DNA from: Parus major
Lineage: Eukaryota; Chordata; Aves; Passeriformes; Paridae
Direction of reading: 5' to 3'
Assembly: GCF_001522545.3 (NCBI RefSeq)
Contig: NC_031768.1
Location: forward strand, 98,205,781-98,269,780
DNA: 64,000 bases
Shown here: positions 28,501 to 38,959 of the stretch, piece by piece
Layout of the letters: each line of letters begins with the position of its first letter
Position numbering within the stretch: position 1 is the first letter of the stretch
Position numbers and translations under genes: made by a program
Notes under the pieces: model-generated
Databases searched by the model: none
The model's input: the letters and a program-made list of their open reading frames with translations, nothing else
Told to the model about the DNA's origin: nothing

Positions 28501-31500
28501 GGTTAAGGGTATGACTTTTAACAAAAACCAAGCAAAATAAAAGAGAAATTAAAAAGTCACCTGTGATACGCTGTTTTTGCTGTATTTCCAAAATTTGTTT
28601 TGGGACAGAAGTGACATTAACTTTTCCTCCAATGAATGCATCTCTTTCTTTGGCAACATGCTGAGCAACTTTTTTAAAGCTAACAATGAACAGGTCAGAA
28701 TCCGGAAAAATTTGGCTTCCCTTTCTTCTGCTGGTACAGTTCTCAGAAAACAAAACAAACAAAGAAGTCAAAAGTGGACCACAAATAGACCAGTAGGCAT
28801 CCCAAGTTTGTCTAAACTAAACTGCCTTCATTTTGTTGTGTTCTTGTATTGATTTCAGATGCCAGCAATGTAAATATATTAACTTCCAATAGGTTCTAAA
28901 TTACACTATAAAGTGTTAGGGAAAAAAGTTTCAAGTCATCTCATCATCCAGCTACTCACAAATGCTATTCTTAAAAGAGCTGAAACAAGAATTAGTAACA
29001 CAAGAAACTGTTAACATTTTCAAAACCATTTTTACTGAAGTCCAAAACAAAGTTTCTGGGATCTGGACTCAAATAATTACTCTGTGTCCTCAAACAAAAC
29101 TAAATTCACTACTTTCAGGGACAGAGAACTCAATAAAGACCAAGATTTACAGTCTTAAATATACATTTAAGCAGGCAAACATACTGAGGGTCACTGAGTG
29201 TATCAGCTGTTTCCTTCAAAAGGTGATCCTGAAGTACCTATGGGGAAAAAACAACACATATAAACACAAAGAAATCTAATACTTATATGTAAACAATACA
29301 GTCCACACATTATTCAGAAACAGCCCTACAATAAAATTTCACAACCTCTGAGTTGTATTTCTAATATTTTTAGACATGCTAGTAAACACACTAGAAAAGA
29401 ATTTGACTCATTCTGAACATACTAGCTGTGGTACTGTCTGAATTAAGTCTTCATAATACTCAGTAAATTGCAGCCCTATTGCTAATGTGCTCCTGCTAAG
29501 AAGAAGCCAAACTGAGGCAAATCAAAACAGTTAGGTTTGCACACAATGGGCTGGCAATGCAATATTTTACCTTTTATTAATTCAGTCAATTGAGTATCAT
29601 ATCTGACTGGCAGAAGACCATAAACCTTGGTCAGAATTAAACCTGTAGATGCTGAAACACTGCTCAACATTCCTCATTCCTTCTTCACTGTAGCTAAACT
29701 GCTCCAGCATCATTTCATCTGTCAGCAACATCATGTGTTGACTAAGCATCATTACATAGGAATGCACACAAGGAAATTCACTATTCATTCCTTTGGTTTG
29801 TCATTCTCAAGTCCAAAAAACCAGATGTATTTTTTCTTTGCATTCTTTAGTCTTCTTTTTTTTTTTATATTTTCTTACAGAAGAAATTCTTCCCTGTGCG
29901 AGTGGTGAGGCACTGGCACAAGTTGCCCAGAGAAGCTGTGACTGCCCCATCCCTGGAAGTGTTTAAGGCCAGGTTGGACAGGGCTTGGAAAAACCTGGTC
30001 TAGTAGAAGTTGTCCCTGTCCATGGCAGGGGGTGGAACATGAAGACCTTTTAAAAGTCCCTTCCGACCCAAACCATTCTATGGTTCTCTTCACAGGGACA
30101 AAGTTTTAGGTGAGAAAGAAATTTAACTGTGAAGAATAGATGGGGGAAGGATGACTTTTAAACTTATAATAGTAGTTGATATACACAAAGCCTTAAAGAA
30201 ATACTAAAGTATAAACTCACATTAAGAATTTCATCCTTACAGAATACTAAGGCTTCAGGTTGTTTGCTTGAAGGAAAAGCTTTTTCAAAAGCTACTTTTG
30301 CAGCAGAAGCAGCAGGGGGGTAAGTGTCACACTGAGCAATCAGCCAGTAACCCATGATACTTTTTAAGTAAGGAGCTAAGTGTTTTTTTACTTTAAGAAT
30401 CAGTTGCTCAAAAGATTGCTGAGTTGCTTCTCGAACGCGGCGATCGTGATCCTATTAAACAAAGAAAATAAGGAAAAAAGGAGAAAGGTTTATTGGTTTA
30501 AGAAATGTACCTTTGATTTCAGGTACTTCAAAGCAAAAGTGGTGATTAAAAAGCTGGGTTTGCAATTAACTGGATTTGAAACATAGATTTAAAAATACAC
30601 ACCAATGACAAACACTTTTTGGTAACCCAAGGTAACCAAGGTAACCCAAGGTATGAGGAGAGTCCCAGTTTAGTAGCATCACATTCCTAAAGTGCTGTAT
30701 ACTCAGAATTGTAACCTTCCCCTGATATCCTTAACAACAGTTTTTGTTCAATTTATACAAACACTTTACAGACAGACAAGAGGCAGGAGAAACAGGAAAC
30801 CTTGAAGACATCTTTTGAATTAGAACGACCATAAAGCTATGCACTGTTATCTTTTATTTGCATATGAATTTAAAACATCATGATTTTCTACACTCTTGAC
30901 TCCACAGAGAAACAGTAGGAATTACTCTAATGGATAAGAATAATGATTAATTTTGTCCCATATGATGCTTTCAACAGTAGCCATTCTAGACAGCTTGGAA
31001 ATACAGGACATATATCAAGATACTTATTCCTAATCTGGCTAGACATTCTCTTTTCATATTTGGGTTTGGGTTTTTTTTTTTAGTGTTAAGTCTGGTCAGA
31101 TATTACTCCTAGGTTAATTTATAATTTTTGTTAACTGAACAGATGCTCTAGCCCTTCTGGAATCCACATAAAAGAACTCTTCCTAAGAAATATAGTACCA
31201 TCTTTTAAACATAAAGGTCTAACAGACCTATCAAGGAAGTACAGCACAGACATCAACAGTTCAAGATTCCACACACTGCCAATACTGAAATAAGTCCACC
31301 AAAAAAAGAATAGTATTTTCCTTCAACTTGATGTTCCTCCTAGAACAAACTGGTAATTGCAACAAAGGTAAATAGGTCAACAAAGGCCACCTTAAAGGTA
31401 GTCACAGGAAGTATATAGGTAAGTCTTTAATTTAAATACTTCAATACTTACTAGTGAAATTTTACAATAAATTCTCGGCCAGTAAGGAAGAACACCTTTA

Positions 31501-33722
31501 ACAACTTCTGCTTCTCTTTCCTTGCACATCGTCCCAAACTCTTGCATAGCCTAGAATCAAAATATCAAGAGCATGACTTAAGAAGTCAAGTACATATGTT
31601 CTGTAATTTACCAGTTTGTATCTGAAACTGCAACTCCCTTTTCCAAAAAACAATTCATTTCTTGCAAAACAGCATCTATAGAGATAACTGCATGATCGAC
31701 CTTGCTATAGGTTATCCAAGATATCTTCTGGATTGCAGTTCTAGCAAATCCACCAAAGTGAAATTACTGTTAGTTACTTCCCCTTGCTCTTCCACCCTTA
31801 AGAAAAAGGTATTATTATCTAACTAAAAATAAATAAATTATGGGGGGAAAAGGATACACCTACTTTTAACTTGGTTGTGATATCCCTTTTAGACAGTTTT
31901 CGCAACACCATTCGGAAATCAGCATCCACAAGGCTGTCTATCTCCTCTGCTCCTTGAATTGCAGGAACATATCCTAAATCACTCTGAGATGTTCCAAAGC
32001 CAATAAACCCAGGCACTGTTCCACGTTCTTTGGCAAGGAGCTCTGCAGCTCGACCACTGCTAGAAGGCTGAAAAAAAGCAGGGACAGGAGTCAATTAACT
32101 ATTGAATTTTATTTTTCGCACATCATGCATTTGAAAATATGACCCTATTTATACTGTATAATTAACCTGCTAATTAAAATAGAAGTCTCTCAAAGAAGAG
32201 TCCACCTGTGCTTTAAACATAGACATTTGACCTAGAAAATGATTCTTCTCTTTAGGATCAGGCTGAGAAAGTTGGGGCTGTTCAGCCTGAAATAGAAAAG
32301 GGAGCCTTCATAACATCCTTCCAGTATCAGCAGGGAGCCTACAAGGAAGCTGGGGAGAAGTCTTCATCAGGAACTGTAGTGATAGAACAAAAAGGAATGA
32401 CTTCAAACTGAAATGAAATAGGTTTAGATTACATATGAAATTCTTGCCTGTAAGGGCGGTGAAGCCCTGAAACCCAGGCCTGCCCAGAAAAGCAGGGGCT
32501 GCCCCATCCCTGGAAGTGTTCAAGGCCAGGCTGGATGGGGCTTGAAGCAACCTGGACTAGTGGAAGGTGTCCCTATCTATGGCAAGGGATGGGACTGAAT
32601 GAGCTTTAAAGTCCCTTCCAACTCAAACAATTCTGTGAATCTATTTCATTTCTGTGATTCTGTGAATCAGAAGTCTCTTTTTTCATAATGCATGGATACT
32701 TATGGAAAATTTCGTTGCTTTTATTGCTTTATATTGCTTTTTTGCTACACAAAGAAAGCCTAACAGAAAATTCCTCCTGCAAGCAAACAATTTATTAAGA
32801 AACTATTTATCCTCCTTCACTGTTTCTGGTTTTCCTAGTTCTTATCATGAGCCAATACAGCTCTCAAGGAATGCTCCTTTTTTCTCTGAAGAAAGAGACA
32901 AAATAAAGGATTCTCCCAGCAACCAAGTGGCCAAAAATTATTTAGAGGAATGGAACAAAACCATGCATATGTAACAAGTATAATAAATACCATCACACAG
33001 TATGTGTTTTAGAGCTCAACACCTCTCCCAGTTTACTCCATTTGCTCACTGTACTATTACCTCAGGTTTGTTTCAACCTCACTCTCTTGGAAAGACTGTC
33101 CCAAAACTGACTGACGCTTTAATGTCCTCTGGGACACCTCATAATGCAAACACCTTTTATTTCCTAATGATAGCAGTAGTTTTGTGAGTTTGTGGGGTAT
33201 AAATCACCTTTTCTGCATGTGAGCTGTTAAGGACATGCTGCTTTGCATTCCCTAGTCTTCCCTAAATCCAGGGAGGAATTAGGGAACCTGAACACCAGAC
33301 TTCTACCACAATCCTGAGTGATAGGACAGATGTCACATCATCTCTGGCCTTTTGGCAAGTGTATTCTAAGACTCCGCACAGAAAAACACACCGAATGTAC
33401 TACCGGCACCTTGTTGAATCTACAACCGCGGTGATTTTGCTGCCCCTCTCTGTACAAATACCACAGCAGCAGTCACACTCCCCTCAAACACGACCCAGGC
33501 CAAGAGGCGGGCCCGGCCCCGGCCCCAGCTACCACAGCCGGGCCCGAAGACCGCGCTGTCCCGCCGTGGGAGCCGAGCTCCGGCGGCCCGCGGAGCCCGC
33601 CCGGGGCACCCGGAGTGCCGGAGCCCCCGAGGCCTGGGCCCGGCCCCGCCACCCTCCTCGGCCCCGCGGGCCGCGCTCACCCGCAGGTTGCCCTTGGTTC
33701 GCTGCTTGTTCTTGCCCCCCAT
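3585..33722 (-). CDS. LTN1: Listerin E3 ubiquitin ligase, complete, 30 coding exons, 1769 aa
   Basis: Listerin ubiquitinates stalled nascent chains on 60S subunits in ribosome-associated quality control (family knowledge). The spliced frame runs from [11 protein letters not shown] to a C-terminal RING, close to the roughly 1766-residue human protein with the same number of coding exons. All exon phases join. Coding exons 5' to 3': 33722-33681, 32067-31864, 31550-31452, 30451-30221, 29237-29185, 28741-28561, 27791-27618, 26540-26350, 25268-25124, 24398-23613, 23116-23075, 21901-21709, 19347-19108, 18124-17971, 17723-17573, 16889-16688, 15744-15585, 15413-15309, 15049-14907, 13095-12960, 11872-11728, 10653-10440, 10172-9935, 9128-9054, 8226-8040, 7617-7446, 6160-5940, 5430-5236, 4591-4424, 3647-3585. 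The start lies in a GCCGCCATGG context. One donor is GC (exon 22); no stop or frameshift interrupts the model. Confidence 0.96.
3755..3989 (+). mobile_element. CR1 fragment in LTN1 last intron, antisense
   Basis: It holds CACCAGGGCAGGTTTAGACT, GCCCAGGGACGTGGTGGAGT and the tail AATTCTGTGATTCTGTGAAT, the usual CR1 3' end. Confidence 0.9.
4270..4386 (+). mobile_element. Short CR1 3' end in LTN1 last intron, antisense
   Basis: GGAACAACCTGGTCTAGCGG and AAGGTCCCTTCCAACCCAAA are CR1 3'-end sequence; only about 115 bp remain. It ends 37 bp from LTN1 exon 29. Confidence 0.88.
5236..6160 (-). CDS. LTN1: LTN1 exons 27-28: RWD-domain region
   Basis: Exons 6160-5940 and 5430-5236 encode residues about 1555-1693. 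They include [11 protein letters not shown] and the RWD-like [10 protein letters not shown] with its YP signature, just before the RING. In listerin this RWD region contacts the 60S subunit (family knowledge). The two exons join in phase 0 after GMT. Upstream, exon 26 ends with one base that joins two bases of exon 27 to give a Gly codon, so the frame is continuous. Confidence 0.93.
6527..6760 (+). mobile_element. CR1 fragment in LTN1 intron 26, antisense
   Basis: GAACAGGCTGCCCAGGGAAG, TGGTGGAGTCACCATCCCTG and the tail AATGATTCTGTGACG mark a CR1 3' end. Confidence 0.9.
7055..7155. repeat. AT-rich, partly self-complementary stretch
   Basis: Repeated TATTAAAATA and TTTAATATTTTAAAAATAT blocks form a very AT-rich tract in LTN1 intron 26. 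No gene or transposon is recognised. Confidence 0.6.
12237..12460 (+). mobile_element. CR1 fragment in LTN1 intron 20, antisense
   Basis: GGAAGAAATCCTTCCCTGGG, GCCCATGGCAGGGGTTGGAA and CTCTATGGTTTTATGATTT mark a CR1 3' end of the GTGGTGAGGC-type subfamily. Confidence 0.9.
12960..13095 (-). CDS. LTN1: LTN1 exon 20, needed to join exons 19 and 21
   Basis: Exon 19 ends with one base and exon 21 starts with one base, so an exon with two free bases at each end is required between them. This exon supplies it: it reads [13 protein letters not shown], then LKIIISWKN and FLFS, and its last two bases TG join C from exon 21 to give Cys. The donor is TG|GTGGGC, which is weak. The acceptor ends TTATTATTATAG. 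Confidence 0.9.
19600..20720 (-). mobile_element. Ancient CR1-like LINE relic in LTN1 intron 12
   Basis: Read on the minus strand, scattered landmarks follow the order of an old amniote CR1: a weak match to a FINDLE-side RT region (20620-20660, CTTTCAAAAAGAATC area), AATGATGGGCTCTGACC at about 20300-20320, AAAGAAGTACACTTC at about 19805-19820, and GCTGGTTGCCAGAAGCTAGG near 19640. The copy is heavily mutated and much older than the other CR1 pieces. The alignment was made from memory of the general repeat, so the limits are approximate. Confidence 0.55.
21942..22130 (-). mobile_element. CR1 fragment in LTN1 intron 11, sense with the gene
   Basis: ATAGAATGGTTTGGACTGGA, CCTGCCATGGGCAGGGACAC and TCCAGGGATGGGACAGCCAC are reverse-complement CR1 3' sequence. 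The CR1 tail ends 40 bp upstream of the exon 12 acceptor. Confidence 0.92.
23075..23116 (-). CDS. LTN1: LTN1 exon 11: 42-bp microexon
   Basis: This microexon encodes 14 residues, [14 protein letters not shown], phase 0 on both sides. It corresponds to the VDLKW...KIIEK segment of human listerin. The acceptor is TTTTCTTTTCCAG and the donor AAAG|GTACCT. It was found only by matching the frame between exons 10 and 12 and is too short to show as an open frame of its own. Confidence 0.88.
23613..24398 (-). CDS. LTN1: LTN1 exon 10: large 262-codon internal exon
   Basis: This 786-bp exon is by far the longest in the gene and encodes residues 441-702 in phase 0 on both sides. It starts with [10 protein letters not shown] and ends with VILDDLAK. 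It holds an acidic, Ser-rich, poorly conserved middle (for example [10 protein letters not shown]) flanked by well conserved helical stretches such as LEQGNDV and YSVLHCC. The pattern fits HEAT-repeat helices with a disordered insertion. The next exon downstream is only 42 bp. Confidence 0.93.
24673..25000 (+). mobile_element. CR1 fragment in LTN1 intron 9, antisense
   Basis: CAACTCCCTGAAAGGAGGTG, GTTGTCAGGCATTGGAATAA and GGATGATCTTGAAGGTCTTT mark a CR1 3' part. Confidence 0.9.
25624..25687 (+). repeat. A-rich purine tract
   Basis: This is an almost pure A/G stretch with a long uninterrupted A run, in LTN1 intron 8. On the transcribed strand it is a polypyrimidine tract, but no exon follows it. 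Confidence 0.8.
28331..28420 (+). repeat. Copy 1 of an unnamed ~90-bp dispersed repeat (LTN1 intron 6)
   Basis: It shares TAAGTCTGGTCA, ATTTATAATT, GTTAACTGAACAG and TTCTGAAATCTAC-like blocks, in the same order and orientation, with 31081-31167. It is not CR1. The family is not recognised. Confidence 0.7.
29880..30088 (+). mobile_element. CR1 fragment in LTN1 intron 4, antisense
   Basis: GAGAAGCTGTGACTGCCCCA, TCCCTGGAAGTGTTTAAGGC and ACCATTCTATGGTTCT mark a CR1 3' end. Confidence 0.9.
30621..30653 (+). repeat. Short tandem repeat GGTAACCCAA x3.3
   Basis: Three near-identical units of 10, 9 and 10 bp (GGTAACCCAA, GGTAACCAA, GGTAACCCAA) and a partial fourth lie in LTN1 intron 3. Confidence 0.8.
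31081..31167 (+). repeat. Copy 2 of an unnamed ~90-bp dispersed repeat (LTN1 intron 3)
   Basis: It shares TAAGTCTGGTCA, ATTTATAATT, GTTAACTGAACAG and TTCTGGAATCCAC blocks with 28331-28420 and is preceded by a T run. By eye most aligned positions are identical, with a short gap. Confidence 0.7.
32258..32668 (+). mobile_element. CR1 fragment in LTN1 intron 1, antisense
   Basis: It contains CAGCAGGGAGCCTACAAGGA, GGGCTGCCCCATCCCTGGAA, GTCCCTTCCAACTCAAACAA and a CTGTGATTCTGTGAATC tail. Confidence 0.9.
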
Positions 33723-33835
33723 GGCGGCGGCGGCGGCGGCACCGGGACCGGGGCCCGGCCGGAGCCACCGCGGGCACCGCGACACTTCCGGGGCGGGGCC
33801 GCGCGGCGCGGGAGGGGGGGAACTGCAGCGAGAGG
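33480..33835. promoter_or_regulatory. LTN1: LTN1 CpG-island promoter and first exon
   Basis: The base composition jumps from about 35% to well over 70% G+C with many CpGs around the LTN1 start codon. ACTTCCGG at 33784-33791 is an ETS/GABP-type site on the minus strand, directly followed by a GGGCGGGG Sp1-type box. A GGC triplet run at 33723-33740 lies in the 5' UTR just upstream of the ATG. There is no TATA box. The composition and sites fit a housekeeping promoter, with transcription probably starting near 33.75-33.80 kb. Confidence 0.8.
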
Positions 33836-33859
33836 CCTTCAACTCAACATCCTTTAACG

Positions 33860-34959
33860 AGAAAATAAAACCCATCCATCCTAAACTTCGAGCGGCCCGT
33901 GGGAACCTCTACGGCGTTCTTGTACACTTACAGGGACTTTGGATTTGAGAAAGTTTCACCCACGCTTGCCAAATGGCATCGCTGTGAAGTATCCCTACAA
34001 AAGGTGTTCCAAGTCCACACCAGAGAGCCGAATGTTAGCGATTTTACTAGAGGTGTACAGAAATATTTAATCAGTATTTAATAAAAATACTTAATCCAAA
34101 TAAACCAATGCCTGGTTTTTCTACCAGGCATTTAGATACAGTATCTACAAAATTAGCATTCATTGATACAGCTTTGTTGAAATCCCACTCAAAAATACAT
34201 GCAACATGCACTTCATATTACAGGAGTGAAAATTTGCGAACTCAGAAGGCTGAGGAGTTTCAGAGTTTTGAAGCACACCGTAAGAGAGCCCAATTCTTGG
34301 TATACTGCTGCTTTTACACAAACAAAACCAAGAGATGTAGTGGGGCCACCATGGTATCTACCTTATCTGCACAAACACTTTTACCTACAGAAAATTCTTA
34401 TGCCTTAGAGTAAGCAACCTAGCTCATCGTGATAGCATGAGTAAGACTCTTGTAAACTTGCTCCCTCCCTTTGTTCTTTTTTAAATAAAATATTGATCTC
34501 TTGGCTTACTATACTTCCAGGTAGAAAGTAGAAGACTATTAAAAAAAGTTTCCATAAAGTGAATGTAGATAGTAACAATTAATGTAAACGTCATGTTTTT
34601 GTTCCTGAGATACCCACACATGTATTTGTGTCTCTTCTTATTTGTATATTCATTCACCATATTCCATCTGTTCATCCATCTATAGTTCTGTAACTGTCCA
34701 GTACGTTATCAAGCACATTTTCTTTCATTTTAAGTAGGTATGTACCCTACATCTCCTTAACACCTGAAAGTGTATAAAGCATTCATATAGTCATTTTCAT
34801 TATTCTGGGTATTTGTTTTCATTGAAAACTGGATTCATCACATAAATCATGAATTATTAATTCCCTCTGTGATCAACTCTTGCAGAAAAGCTAAGGAATC
34901 TGTTACAAGGATTAAATTAGAAATGTAGGTGCTGGGGCCTGTACTGATCTTCAACCCCT
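33860..34959. other. Spacer between LTN1 5' end and RWDD2B 3' end
   Basis: This roughly 1.1-kb stretch should hold the RWDD2B 3' UTR on the minus strand. I found no canonical minus-strand AATAAA in it, only ATTAAA-type sites near 34069 and 34079. No other feature is seen. Confidence 0.6.
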
Positions 34960-37732
<2,773 letters not shown>

Positions 37733-37828
37733 TTCTGTTGTTCCTTGAGGAAATTAAAAATCAGGGAAGAAAGACACAGCTTCAATATGGGACAAAGTTC
37801 ATTAACTACTCCTATGCAAATCATGTTA

Positions 37829-38155
37829 CAGAATCACAGAATATGCTGAGTTAGACGAACTCACTAGGATCATCGAGTCTGACTTCTGGCCCTTTACAGG
37901 AAAATCACAAGAGCCACACCCTGTGTCTGGAAAGCTTTGTCCAAACGCTTCTTGAGCTCTGGAAGCCCGGTGCAGTGACCACTTTCCCGGGAGGCTGTTC
38001 CAGATCCCAACCACCCTCTGGGGGAAAGAAACTTTTTTTTTTAATATCCAACCTTAAACCTCCCTTGGCACAGCTTCATGTCCTGCCCTCGGGTCCTGTC
38101 ACTCGTCGCCAGAGAGTGCCTGTCCCTCCGCTTCCCCTCACGAGGAAGCTGCAGA
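37829..38155 (-). mobile_element. CR1 fragment just upstream of RWDD2B first coding exon
   Basis: ACAGAATCACAGAATATGCT, GGATCATCGAGTCTGACTTC and GTGACCACTTTCCCGGGAGG followed by TTCCAGATCCCAACCACCCT mark an inverted CR1 of the AATATGCTGAGTT subfamily. It sits between the coding exon and the CpG island. Confidence 0.92.
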
Positions 38156-38429
38156 CTTAACGCATATTAATAGTTATTAAAAAGCCCATCATAAGCGGCT
38201 CGTCTCTGCCGGGCACTCCGGGTCACGCAGACACACTGACAGCCCGCGCGGTTTCCACTGCCCTGAGGTGGGACAGACGCGCTGCTGTGTCACCAAACCA
38301 ATGTTTTCCAGTTAGCGCTGTTGCTCAGGTGTTCTAAGCGCCGGGGAGCCTCCCCTGCCCCTCGAACACACCCACACCGCTCCCCCGCGGCCCTCAGACT
38401 ACTGAGGGGAGGCACCCGGCGTGCCGCCC

Positions 38430-38448
38430 GCGCATGCGCACACGTGAC
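38430..38448. promoter_or_regulatory. NRF1 site and adjacent CACGTG E-box
   Basis: GCGCATGCGC (38430-38439) is the full NRF1 palindrome, followed after one base by CACGTGAC (38441-38448), a USF/TFE-type E-box. NRF1 sites are typical of CpG-island bidirectional promoters. No binding evidence is available from sequence alone. Confidence 0.65.
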
Positions 38449-38479
38449 CCGCGCCCCACAATGCAGCGCGCCGGAAGCG

Positions 38480-38594
38480 CGCATGGCAGCCGGTGACCGC
38501 CGCCCCGCCACCGGTGATTGAGGTGAGAGGTTGCCGCCTGCTCCGTGTGGTGAAGTCATGCGACACCAAGTTGCTCGCACAGCCGCAGCGGCAG
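38480..38594 (+). other. USP16: Probable USP16 non-coding first exon (5' limit unknown)
   Basis: USP16 coding starts in an exon whose acceptor is at 40460-40461, so an upstream 5' UTR exon is required. The best donor in the CpG island is CGGCAG|GTGAGG at 38594/38595; GAG|GTGAGA after 38522 and CAG|GTGCGC after 38924 are alternatives. The start is a guess from the ETS/NRF1 cluster. Confidence 0.4.
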
Positions 38595-38717
38595 GTGAGG
38601 GACAGGAGTCCTCGGGGGCCGCCGCCGCGCTTCTGCTGCCGCGGCCACTCTCCTCCCAGTTCGGGACTCGCTCCGCCGGCGCGCTATAGCCTTCGCTCCG
38701 GCCGGGACGCGCGGCTT

Positions 38718-38765
38718 TTCCGATTGGCTGCGATATTTGTCAGTCATGGCGCAAGCCAATCGGAA
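38718..38765. promoter_or_regulatory. Inverted repeat with two facing CCAAT boxes
   Basis: TTCCGATTGGCT at 38718-38729 is the perfect reverse complement of AGCCAATCGGAA at 38754-38765. Each arm carries a CCAAT box (NF-Y type) next to an ETS-like TTCC/GGAA. The arms are separated by 24 bases containing GTCATGGCG. Confidence 0.7.
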
Positions 38766-38959
38766 GCAGGCGGTGCCGGGTCACGGGGGCGGGCTCGGGG
38801 CTCACCTGCTGCCGCGGGACGGGAAGTGCTGGCTGGCGACAGGGTCCGGCCTGCTGCCCGCCCCACACGGAGGTTCCACAAGCGAGCCTCGGAGGGCTTT
38901 TTTCCATTATGTCTGTCAAACGCAGGTGCGCGTTTGGTCGCTTACAGATCGCTCTGTCT

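Noticed and set aside
33359..33868. 169-residue plus-strand open frame opposite LTN1 exon 1
   Set aside because: It is Arg/Pro/Gly-rich, follows the GC-rich CpG island, overlaps the LTN1 start on the other strand and shows no family resemblance. It is a composition artefact.
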